Below are positions 57,255-64,000 of a DNA stretch of 64,000 nt, piece by piece; position 1 is the first letter of the stretch, and each line of letters opens with the position of its first letter. A program made the position numbers and the translations under genes. Source of the DNA: JAXLXE01 sp046328115 (GTDB lineage Bacteria; Chloroflexota; UBA6077; JACCZL01); NCBI GenBank assembly GCA_046328115.1, contig JAXLXE010000003.1, forward strand, positions 558,001 through 622,000, written 5' to 3'. The notes under the pieces were generated by a model. The model was not told the DNA's origin and did not search any database. It worked only from the letters and a program-made list of their open reading frames with translations.

Positions 57255-58661
57255 CTACCGCGGCTGCGCTTGTTGGCGGCGCTGGCGGCTTTTCTCCAGA
57301 GTCCCGGCTCGTTCGGCGAGGCTCGTCGCCACGGACTGGCCGCGCTCCAGGAGCTCAGCCTCGTTGGCGGACACGAACTGGCCGTTCTCCAGAATGACGC
57401 GGCCCGCGGCCACCGTGGTGACCACGTTGTGCTCGCCGCCGGTGTAGACCAGTGCCGAGATAGGGTCGTGCAGCGGCGTGGACTTGGGGCGGCGGGGATC
57501 GAAGACGAAGAAGTCTGCCTGCATGCCTGGAGCCAGGCGACCCAGGTCCGCGCGGCCCAGCGAGTCGGCCCCGCCGATGGTGGCCATGCGCAGGATCTCC
57601 GGCGCGGTCACCGCCAGCGGGTCGCAATGGGCGACCTTCTGGAGCAGGGCACCGAACTTGAGCGCCTCGATCATGTCCTGGCTGTTGTTGCTGGCCGCGC
57701 CGTCCGTCGCGAGCGAGAGTCGGACACCGGCCTCGCGCATCGCCACGATTGGCGGGATGCCGCTGGCCAGGTACATGTTGCTGATGGGGTTGTAGGAGAC
57801 CGGCGAGCGGCGGCGCGCCAGGATCTCGATGTCCGCGGGATCGTTCCAGACGCCGTGGGCGTGCAGCACGTCGTGCTCCAGAAAGCCCAGCGACTCCAGG
57901 TAAGGCACCGAGCGCACGCCCCAGCGGCGCTCCGACTCCTCGCTGTCGAACTTCACCTCGTTCATGTGGATGGTGATACGCATCCCCAGCTCGTCTGCCA
58001 TGGCGCGGACCTGGCGGAGGCCCTGCGGCGTCATGGCCCACATGGCGCTGGGCGCCAACCAGGCGCCGTTCGGGCCGTGCTCCTCGAACAGCGCGCGGCA
58101 ATGCGCTAGCTGACCGTCAAAGCTCAGGTCGTTCGGGGGCGACGGTGCGTTTGGGGGCAGTCGGTCGCGCACGGCCCGGCCGACGATCACGCCGCCGCCG
58201 ATGTCCCTGAAGGCCCGGTACACCTCGTCGTAGATGGAGGTGCGGGGATGGTGGTGGAAGAAGTCCAGGGTGAGGGTGCACCCGGAGCGCGCGGCCTCCA
58301 GCGCGCCGAGCGCGGCCGCCGCGTACGACGCCTCATCGTCCAGGAGCGGGATGGTGGGCACCAGGAGCGCCTCGATCCAGGCGATGAGCGGCATGTCATC
58401 GCCCAGGCCCTTGAGCAGGGTCTGCCAGAGGTGGTTGTGGGTGTTGATCAGGCCGGGGAAGACGTAGCAGCCGGCCGCGTCGATCGTCTTTGCTGCCTGG
58501 TACCGCGACGCTACGTCGCCGGCCGGGCCAACCGCCAGGACGCGGTCGCCGCGGACGGCCAGCGCGCCCGGGCTGAAGATGTGGTCCTGCGCATCCTGGG
58601 TGACGATTCCGGCCGCGGTGACCAGGAGATCGACGGGCTCGCGCGCGGCTGATTCAGTCAT
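57255..58661 (-). CDS. Amidohydrolase-superfamily deaminase/hydrolase (TrzA/AtzB/SAH-deaminase group)
   Basis: The 468-residue product starts at ATG 58661. Metal ligands are H75 and H77 (NTHNHLWQT), His in HMNEVKF (about 240), HAHGVWN (about 274) and LATDGAASNNSQD (Asp about 326). The outer beta-sandwich surrounds the barrel and the C-terminus has the usual VVTTVAAGRVILENG. The group deaminates or dechlorinates ring compounds: SAH, guanine, cytosine, triazines. In the ABC/creatininase/LLM operon it most likely opens or deaminates an imported N-heterocycle. Confidence 0.88.
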   Translation of the reverse strand: MTESAAREPVDLLVTAAGIVTQDAQDHIFSPGALAVRGDRVLAVGPAGDVASRYQAAKTIDAAGCYVFPGLINTHNHLWQTLLKGLGDDMPLIAWIEALLVPTIPLLDDEASYAAAALGALEAARSGCTLTLDFFHHHPRTSIYDEVYRAFRDIGGGVIVGRAVRDRLPPNAPSPPNDLSFDGQLAHCRALFEEHGPNGAWLAPSAMWAMTPQGLRQVRAMADELGMRITIHMNEVKFDSEESERRWGVRSVPYLESLGFLEHDVLHAHGVWNDPADIEILARRRSPVSYNPISNMYLASGIPPIVAMREAGVRLSLATDGAASNNSQDMIEALKFGALLQKVAHCDPLAVTAPEILRMATIGGADSLGRADLGRLAPGMQADFFVFDPRRPKSTPLHDPISALVYTGGEHNVVTTVAAGRVILENGQFVSANEAELLERGQSVATSLAERAGTLEKSRQRRQQAQPR

Positions 58662-58701
58662 GTGCTCACACCCTGGAGAATGGGCCTAGAGTAGAACGGG
58701 C

Positions 58702-59547
58702 CTAGACTTTGGCGGCGCCTTGGGAGACCCGGCGGCCGCCTGGCATCTCAAAGTTGCAGATGGCGGTGAGCGCCTCGGCCAGCCGCGACACGGCGACCTC
58801 CACGATCTTCTGACCCTTCTCCGCGGTCGCCGTGGATGGGTCGCCGCAGACACCGTCTGACGAGAAGTCGCTGGTCAGCCAGGCAAAGGTGATGCCGCTG
58901 GGCATGGTGGGCAGCGCGAACCCGGCCGGCACGTTGGGATAGTCACCCACCCGCCGATCCAGGTGCACCAGCTCCGGCGCCAGCGCCAGGATGGTGGAGG
59001 TCTCACCATCGCCGGCGTGCATGCCGTGCATGCGCTCTTCCTCGCTCAAGAACTCTCGCGAGGCGCCGAGGCGCTGGGTGGAGAAGGGGAACACCATCAT
59101 GCCGGTGGACTGGTGGATGTCCCGCGCCACCATGTCGATCACGGGCGGGTTGCCGCCGTGGCTGTTGAGGATCACGAATCGGCGGAAGCCGGCCCGCGCC
59201 GCGCTCTGGGCGATCTCCGTGATCAGCAGGCCCAGCGTGTTGCCGCTGAGCGTGAACGTGCCGGGGAACTCGATGTGCTCGTTGGACTTGCCGTAGTTGG
59301 TCGGGGGCAGCGCGTAGCAGGGCAGATCCTCGGGCAGTCTGGCCAGCGCCCGCCCAAGCAAGACGGTGCCCGTGATCGTGTCCGTGCCGGTGGGCAGATG
59401 CGGCCCGTGCTGCTCGATGGCACCCACCGGTAACACGACCGCCGCGCGGCTCTTGTCCAGCGCGCCGATCTCTGGGCTGGTGAGGTACGGGAGAAAGCGG
59501 CTGGGCGGGATGGGTCCGTGGATACCGGGGGCCATGGTGTCGCTCAT
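58702..59547 (-). CDS. Creatininase-family amidohydrolase
   Basis: The 281-residue product starts at ATG 59547, sharing ATGA with the LLM stop (59544). Metal-binding residues E45, H47, H50 and D56 (GAIEQHGPHLPTGTDT) are present, followed by ILNSHGGNPPVIDMVAR and HAGDGETSTILAL. All belong to the creatinine amidohydrolase family (creatininase, mycofactocin MftE, 3-dehydro-scyllo-inosose hydrolase). It hydrolyses a cyclic amide or similar bond. The tight coupling suggests the same pathway as the LLM enzyme and amidohydrolase. Confidence 0.9.
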   Translation of the reverse strand: MSDTMAPGIHGPIPPSRFLPYLTSPEIGALDKSRAAVVLPVGAIEQHGPHLPTGTDTITGTVLLGRALARLPEDLPCYALPPTNYGKSNEHIEFPGTFTLSGNTLGLLITEIAQSAARAGFRRFVILNSHGGNPPVIDMVARDIHQSTGMMVFPFSTQRLGASREFLSEEERMHGMHAGDGETSTILALAPELVHLDRRVGDYPNVPAGFALPTMPSGITFAWLTSDFSSDGVCGDPSTATAEKGQKIVEVAVSRLAEALTAICNFEMPGGRRVSQGAAKV

Positions 59548-60806
59548 CGTGCTCCTGTCCCTATGGACTCGCGGGTCTTGGCCTGGTGGCCAACGATCTC
59601 TGACTGCGCGGCCGCGCTCAGGTCAATGTGGGCCGGCGGCGCCGACTCGATCTGGCCGGCCGCGACGCGGAGCGCCGGCGCCACGCCAGACATGAATCGC
59701 TCGATCTGGTCCACCACCTGATCGCGGACCATGCCAGGATAGTGCGGGAAGACGGTCAGATGCTCCAGCCCGAGCTCTTGCTGGAGGGCGCAAAGCTGGT
59801 CGGCCACGGCGCCTGCCTCGCCGGCGACCCATGCTCCCTGCTGGAGCGAGTCTTCCAGGGTGGGGATGCGGGTGTTGGGCCAACTCCTGCCCTGCTCATC
59901 CAGGTAGTTCACCTGGCGGCCGTAGGGGCCGAGGAAGCGCCAGAACTCGTCGTGCCCGGCCCGGGCGATGGACTTGGCGTGCTCCAGACTGTCACCCACG
60001 GTCACGTTGAGGACCAGCATACGATTCTCGCCCTTCCGCAAGGGCCGACCGTGGTGGCGCTCGTGGAGCGTCTGGAACAGATCCCAACCCTGGCGCAGAC
60101 GGGGCAGCGACATCTGCCAGTACACGGCACGGTGGTCCTGCCGCGCCACGTAGTCATAGGTCTTTGGGCTGGTCACGGGCTGCCAGATCTCCACGGGCGT
60201 CGCCCACGGCTTGGGGATGAGCGTGAGCGTGGTCACGTCTCGGCCGCGATCGTCCAGTCCGGGCGCGGGAAGCTGATAGTGCTTGCCGTGGTGGGCGAAC
60301 GTCTCGTTGTGCCAGGCGGCCTTGATGACCGTCACCTGCTCCTCGAACAGCTCACGGTTGCGCTGGTCGTCGGCGGACTCGCCCCAGCCGATGGTGGTAC
60401 CGAAGGCGGTGCCCTCGCGGGGAACAGTGCCGCGGCCGATCCCACAGATCATGCGACCACGGGTGATCACGTCCGCGTAGGCGAAGTCCTCTGCGAACTT
60501 GACGGGGTGCCACTGCGGCAGGACGTTGAACATCCCGCCGAACTTGATGCGCTCTGTCCGCATGGCCAGGGCCAGGCTGGTCATGAGGATGTTCGGCGTG
60601 ACCTCGTAACCCTCGTGTTGGAAATGGTGCTCGGCCAGCCACATGGAGTCGAATCCGGCGCGCTCGGCGGTCGCGGCGTACGCGAACAGATCGTCGTACT
60701 GCTTGACGAAGTCAGCCTGGCCGTAGCGGCGGTCCTGCGGGTCCGGTCCGCCGTGGCCGGCGTCTGGCATATCTACGGTGCCGAAGAAGAACACCCCGAG
60801 CTGCAT
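59544..60806 (-). CDS. LLM-class flavin-dependent oxidoreductase (luciferase-like)
   Basis: The 420-residue product starts at ATG 60806 (MQLGVFFFG). Family features are GFDSMWLAEHHFQHEGY, RTERIKFGGMFNVLPQWHPV, YADVITRGRMICGIGRG and the late WKWRPVTSPK-like segment (here EIWQPVTSPKTYDYVAR). It is longer than the other two LLM proteins of the window and closer to the alkanal/bacterial luciferase group that uses FMNH2. In this operon it may oxygenate the imported compound before amide hydrolysis. Confidence 0.88.
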   Translation of the reverse strand: MQLGVFFFGTVDMPDAGHGGPDPQDRRYGQADFVKQYDDLFAYAATAERAGFDSMWLAEHHFQHEGYEVTPNILMTSLALAMRTERIKFGGMFNVLPQWHPVKFAEDFAYADVITRGRMICGIGRGTVPREGTAFGTTIGWGESADDQRNRELFEEQVTVIKAAWHNETFAHHGKHYQLPAPGLDDRGRDVTTLTLIPKPWATPVEIWQPVTSPKTYDYVARQDHRAVYWQMSLPRLRQGWDLFQTLHERHHGRPLRKGENRMLVLNVTVGDSLEHAKSIARAGHDEFWRFLGPYGRQVNYLDEQGRSWPNTRIPTLEDSLQQGAWVAGEAGAVADQLCALQQELGLEHLTVFPHYPGMVRDQVVDQIERFMSGVAPALRVAAGQIESAPPAHIDLSAAAQSEIVGHQAKTRESIGTGAR

Positions 60807-60821
60807 CGAGCCTCCAACACA

Positions 60822-60859
60822 CGAGGGGTCTCGGAGCCCCGCGGCTCCGAGACCCCTCG
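60822..60859 (-). terminator. 17-bp perfect hairpin between binding-protein and LLM genes
   Basis: CGAGGGGTCTCGGAGCC pairs with its exact complement across CCGC. It sits 14 bases after the binding-protein stop (60874). It is the strongest of the three hairpins that follow binding-protein genes. Confidence 0.75.
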
Positions 60860-60873
60860 CAGATCGGGCGGAA

Positions 60874-62073
60874 CTAGGCGAGCGCCTTGTGCGCGTTCTC
60901 GATGAACGTGCTGTTGAAAGCGGTCTTGTAGTCCACGTCCTTCTTGATCACGTCCACGCCCTTCATCAGGTCGTAGAGCTCCTTCCAGCGCTGATCGGTC
61001 ATGAGGCCGACCTTCTTCTTGTCGTAGCCCTCTTTGCCGGTCAGGAGCTGCGCCTTTTCAACGGCGAGCACCTCCTTGCCAATGGCCACGTCGTAGTCTT
61101 TGTTGAAATCTGACTTCAGATAGTCCAGCGTTGCCTGCGGGTTCTCCATGAAGTCCCACCAGCCCTGCAGGCTGGCCGTGACGTAGGCCTGCACGAGCTC
61201 CGGCTGCTTCTTCACCGTGTCCTCCAGGCAGCACATGGCGTTCTGGTACGGGTTGAAGCCGGAATCCGCGTTGAGCAGGTAGCCCACGTTCTTGCCCTGC
61301 GACTTCAGGATGGTGGGCTCAGTGCTGACGAAGCACTGGGAGACGTTGTCCTCATCCGAGAGGAAGGTGGCAAGCTGGCCGTTGTACTGGAACTGCTGCA
61401 CCTTGTCCAGCTTGTACTTGGCAGTGAGCACCTTCCAGAACACGCCGGCGCCGGAGACGTAGACCTTTCGGCCGTTCAGCTCCTCAAAGCTCTTGACCGG
61501 CTTGCTGGCGTGGTACATCAGCCCCTGAGGATTGACCTGGAACGTACCGAACACCATGACCAGCGGGATGCCCTCCTCGCGGGCGAGCAGGATCTGGTCG
61601 GCGCTGGTCATGCCAAAGGTGTGCTTGCCCGAGGCGACCAGCGGCACCGCGGCCACCTGCGGGCCGCCCTGCTCGTTGGTCATCTTGATATTCTGTTTCT
61701 CGTAGTAGCCGTTCTTGAGCGCGGCAAAGAAACCGCCCTGGGAGGACTGGGCAAACCAGTTCATCACCTGGCTGGCGGCGACCTGGGCAGACGGTTTGCT
61801 CAGCGCGGGAGCCTCGCCAGCCGGTTTGGCGGCCGGGCTCGCCACAGGGCTCGCGGCCGGGCTAGCCGCCGCCGCGGGGCTCGCGGCAGGGGCCGCTGGC
61901 GCGGCCGGCTTGGTCTCAGCCGGCTTGGTCTCAGCGGGCTTGGACGGCGCCGGGGCGGCCGTTGAGCTACACGCTGCAAGCAGCGCTGTGGTGGCGCCCG
62001 ACGCAAGCACCAGCAGGCGGCGACGGCTGAGCGCGCGAGACATCGCGTGAAGAGAACTATCGGACCGGGTCAC
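60874..62073 (-). CDS. NMT1/THI5-type ABC substrate-binding lipoprotein
   Basis: The 399-residue product starts at GTG 62073, five bases after AGGAGG. It has RRRLLVLASGATTALLAAC (Tat-like, lipobox Cys35), then an Ala/Pro/Lys linker to about residue 90. The mature fold matches the SsuA/NMT1 family: SQGGFFAALKNGYYEKQNIK, PLVASGKHTFGMTSADQILL and QGLMYHASKPVKSFEELNGR. Such proteins bind sulfonates, nitrate, pyrimidines or similar. The permease/ATPase pair of this operon belongs to the same family. Confidence 0.92.
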   Translation of the reverse strand: MTRSDSSLHAMSRALSRRRLLVLASGATTALLAACSSTAAPAPSKPAETKPAETKPAAPAAPAASPAAAASPAASPVASPAAKPAGEAPALSKPSAQVAASQVMNWFAQSSQGGFFAALKNGYYEKQNIKMTNEQGGPQVAAVPLVASGKHTFGMTSADQILLAREEGIPLVMVFGTFQVNPQGLMYHASKPVKSFEELNGRKVYVSGAGVFWKVLTAKYKLDKVQQFQYNGQLATFLSDEDNVSQCFVSTEPTILKSQGKNVGYLLNADSGFNPYQNAMCCLEDTVKKQPELVQAYVTASLQGWWDFMENPQATLDYLKSDFNKDYDVAIGKEVLAVEKAQLLTGKEGYDKKKVGLMTDQRWKELYDLMKGVDVIKKDVDYKTAFNSTFIENAHKALA

Positions 62074-62134
62074 TCTTTCCTCCTTGGCGCGAGGGGCGCC
62101 AGAGCCAGAATCAGTGCGTAGATACGGCGGACCG

Positions 62135-62998
62135 TCACAGGTCGCGACGGACCGCCGACTCGTGCCAGTGCCGCAGGAACCGGGCGCTCAGGAAGCTCAC
62201 GCCCACGAAGATGACGATGCCCAGGATGGACGAGGTGAAGGCGGCGGCGAACAGGTACGGCATCTTGATCTGCGCCTGGGCGCTGGTGATCACGTAACCA
62301 ATGCCCCCCTTGAGGCCGCCAATACCGGCGATGAACTCGCCCACGATCGCCCCGATCACGGACAGCCCGGAGGAGATCCGCAGGCCGGTCATGATGTACG
62401 GCAGCGCGGCGGGGAACTTGAGCTTGGTCATCCGCTGCCACCAGGACGCGTTGTACAGCTCGAACATGGCCACCAGGTTGTGGTCCGTGGCCGTAAGCCC
62501 GGCGTGGGTGTTGGTGATGATGGGGAACAGCGCGATGATGAACGCGATGGTGGCGACGGCGGAGAGCCCGGCGCCTACCCAGATCACGATGACCGGCGCG
62601 ATGGCCACGATGGGGATGGTCTGGAGCAGGACGGCGTAGGGGAACAGGCTACGCTCCAGCAGCTTGCTCTGGGACATGATGAGCGCAACGGCCATCCCGA
62701 CGACGATGGCGGAGCCAAAGCCGATGACGGCGGCCATCAGCGTGGAGACAAGGGCTACCAGCAGCGTGCTCTGGTTCTCGATCCAGGCGCCCACGATGTC
62801 CGTGGGCGAGGGGTAGAGGTAGCGCGGCAATGAGAAAGCCTGGCACACCGCCTGCCAGACGCTCACGAACACCACAAACACCACGAAGGGCGGCAAGGCA
62901 CCGCGGAAGAAGCCACTGATCCGCGAGCTGGCAGCGGGCGCATCAGGCCGAGGGGGACGGCGCCGCTGGACCACCGGGCGCTCTAGCGTGCTGGCCAA
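62135..62998 (-). CDS. SsuC/TauC-type ABC transporter permease
   Basis: The 287-residue product is set at TTG 62998, which lies just after the ATPase stop and is preceded by GAGGAGG at a good distance. An earlier TTG at 63034 would overlap the ATPase. The EAA loop is ASWWQRMTKLKFPAALPYIM, and helix segments include TLLVALVSTLMAAVIGFGSA and IPIVAIAPVIVIWVGAGLSA. Six helices are visible. It forms the homodimeric channel with the ATPase at 63000 and the binding protein at 60874. Confidence 0.92.
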   Translation of the reverse strand: MASTLERPVVQRRRPPRPDAPAASSRISGFFRGALPPFVVFVVFVSVWQAVCQAFSLPRYLYPSPTDIVGAWIENQSTLLVALVSTLMAAVIGFGSAIVVGMAVALIMSQSKLLERSLFPYAVLLQTIPIVAIAPVIVIWVGAGLSAVATIAFIIALFPIITNTHAGLTATDHNLVAMFELYNASWWQRMTKLKFPAALPYIMTGLRISSGLSVIGAIVGEFIAGIGGLKGGIGYVITSAQAQIKMPYLFAAAFTSSILGIVIFVGVSFLSARFLRHWHESAVRRDL

Positions 62999-62999
62999 C

Positions 63000-63857
63000 T
63001 CAGTCTTCCTCCTCGTCCGACTCGTCGCTGCCAAGGAGCGCCACCACCTGGCCCACGATCCGGGTGTACTCTGGATCCGTGCGCAGATCGGGCGTGCGCG
63101 GGTGGGGCAACGGCACAGGCACGTCTGCCAGGATCCGCCCAGGCCGGTGGCTCATGACCAGGATCCGGGTGGACAGAAACACCGCCTCGAAGACGTTGTG
63201 GGTGACGAAGACCACCGTCCAGCCGGCCAGCGCGCAGATCCGCAGGAGCTCGCCATTGAGGCGCTGCCGCGTGATCTCGTCAAGGGCGCCGAACGGCTCG
63301 TCCATCAGCAGGAGCCGAGGGTGCGCGGCCAGCGCGCGGGCCAGCGAGACTCGCATGCGCATGCCGCCGGAAAGCTCGCGCGGGTAGGCCTGGGCAAAGT
63401 CGGTCAGACCAACCGTGCCGATGGCCTCCATGGCCGTCTCGCGGCGCTGGCCCTTCGCCACGCCGCGCAGCTCGAGGGGCAGCTCCACGTTGCCGATGAC
63501 GCTGCGCCATGGCATGAGCGTGGCATCCTGGAAGACGAAGGCGGTATCGCCGCGCTCCTGGCGGGCCCGTCGTGGCGGCAGGCCTTCCACCAGCACGTCA
63601 CCGGAGGAGATGGGACCCAGACCGGCGATCACGCGCAGCAGCGTGGACTTACCGCAGCCGGAGGGGCCGACCAGCGAGACGAACTCGCGATCCTGCACGT
63701 CAAACGAAATGTCTTGGAGCGCGACGGTTCCGTTGGCATACGCCTTGTCGACGTTGCGTACGGTGATCAGAACCTCGCCGCCAGGTGCGGCGATGCCGTT
63801 CGAGCGCGATCCTAGTGAGGGGTCTACGGCCATTGGCGACTCCAGCGCGGTCGTCAT
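63000..63857 (-). CDS. SsuB/TauB-type ABC transporter ATP-binding protein
   Basis: The 285-residue product starts at ATG 63857 (MTTALESPM). Walker A GPSGCGKST, signature LSGGMRMR, Walker B LLLMDEPFGALD and the switch motif VFVTHNVFEAV are complete. The Q-loop is FVFQDATLMPWRSV. It is the first gene of the operon. A 10-bp direct duplication (63848-63867) places a second ATG in another frame just upstream. A promoter with a CACAATC motif array precedes the gene. Confidence 0.94.
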   Translation of the reverse strand: MTTALESPMAVDPSLGSRSNGIAAPGGEVLITVRNVDKAYANGTVALQDISFDVQDREFVSLVGPSGCGKSTLLRVIAGLGPISSGDVLVEGLPPRRARQERGDTAFVFQDATLMPWRSVIGNVELPLELRGVAKGQRRETAMEAIGTVGLTDFAQAYPRELSGGMRMRVSLARALAAHPRLLLMDEPFGALDEITRQRLNGELLRICALAGWTVVFVTHNVFEAVFLSTRILVMSHRPGRILADVPVPLPHPRTPDLRTDPEYTRIVGQVVALLGSDESDEEED

Positions 63858-63899
63858 CGGTCGTCATCACTGAATCGGCGCCGGCCAGTGATGTGCCCA

Positions 63900-63980
63900 A
63901 GTATAGGTGTGACGAGATTGTGATACCAGGGTGGCTCTGCACAATCCGGTGCGGTTTGAGCGGGGCTAGTCTGCACAATC
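63900..63980 (-). promoter_or_regulatory. Promoter with a CACAATC motif array
   Basis: On the minus strand a -10 TATACT is at 63905-63900, about 43 bases before the ATG. GATTGTG (63916-63922) and CACAATC (63940-63946) form a 7-bp inverted repeat, and CACAATC recurs at 63974-63980 inside a longer TCTGCACAATC direct repeat (first at 63936). The first motif overlaps the -10/-35 spacer, as a repressor site would. Confidence 0.6.
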
Positions 63981-64000
63981 AGATGGAGCTCGGACGGAGG

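Noticed and set aside
1..64000. CRISPR arrays, tRNA or rRNA genes, transposases, phage genes
   Set aside because: I saw no regularly spaced repeats, cloverleaf-type T-loops, rRNA stretches or transposase motifs in either strand.

Overview
The window is a high-GC bacterial chromosome segment with almost no mobile DNA and no rRNA, tRNA or CRISPR array that I could recognise. Gene content points to an uncultured Chloroflexota-like soil or sediment heterotroph. The signs are lipoprotein substrate-binding proteins with Tat-type signals and long Ala/Pro/Lys linkers, several LLM-class (F420/flavin) oxidoreductases, two Uma2-type proteins, a CaiB/BaiF CoA-transferase, enolase-superfamily enzymes, and promoters of the TGn-TAnnnT type placed directly before start codons. 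The taxonomic call is inference from style, not from a marker gene.

Layout. 0-9 kb: secreted surface proteins (an Ig-like/Pro-rich protein and a coupled Asp-box plus NHL pair), a 3-hydroxyisobutyrate-dehydrogenase-like enzyme, a cupin, an MFS exporter and a TcuA-like flavoprotein. 9-17.7 kb: a gene-poor 880-bp spacer, then a 1687-residue RHS/YD-repeat protein whose C-terminal tip looks like an AHH-type HNH nuclease toxin. It is followed by an intact Imm11/DUF1629-like gene and by three broken immunity-like genes, one of which is a chimera with a methyltransferase tail. 17.9-21.9 kb: an LLM oxidoreductase, an MFS transporter, and a divergent Tat-exported protein / HTH regulator pair.

21.9-35.4 kb is the best-organised regulatory module. 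A five-gene minus-strand operon (tandem CaiB/BaiF fusion, crotonase, substrate-binding protein, DppB, DppC) is divergent from an HTH regulator. A second minus-strand operon (OppB, OppC, substrate-binding protein, enolase-superfamily enzyme) lies on the other side of the regulator. Nearly the same operator-like inverted repeat of about 50 bp sits upstream of both operons, so the regulator probably controls two ATPase-less importers together with enzymes that process the imported acid. A lone DppD-type ATPase lies just beyond, at 36.5 kb.

37.6-57 kb: a CPA2 Na+/H+ antiporter behind a strongly structured leader, Uma2 proteins, a galactonate-dehydratase-like enzyme, a decaying AlbA_2-HATPase/ParA cassette, a polysaccharide flippase, a gamma-glutamyltransferase, an unusual cyclic-nucleotide-binding/MalT-like/SLC13 fusion, YjbQ, a class IV aminotransferase divergent from a MocR regulator, and a tandem SPOUT RNA methyltransferase. 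57.2-63.9 kb: a minus-strand operon (ATPase, permease, NMT1-type binding protein, LLM oxidoreductase, creatininase, amidohydrolase). It probably takes up and hydrolyses a nitrogenous compound, and a CACAATC motif array overlaps its promoter.
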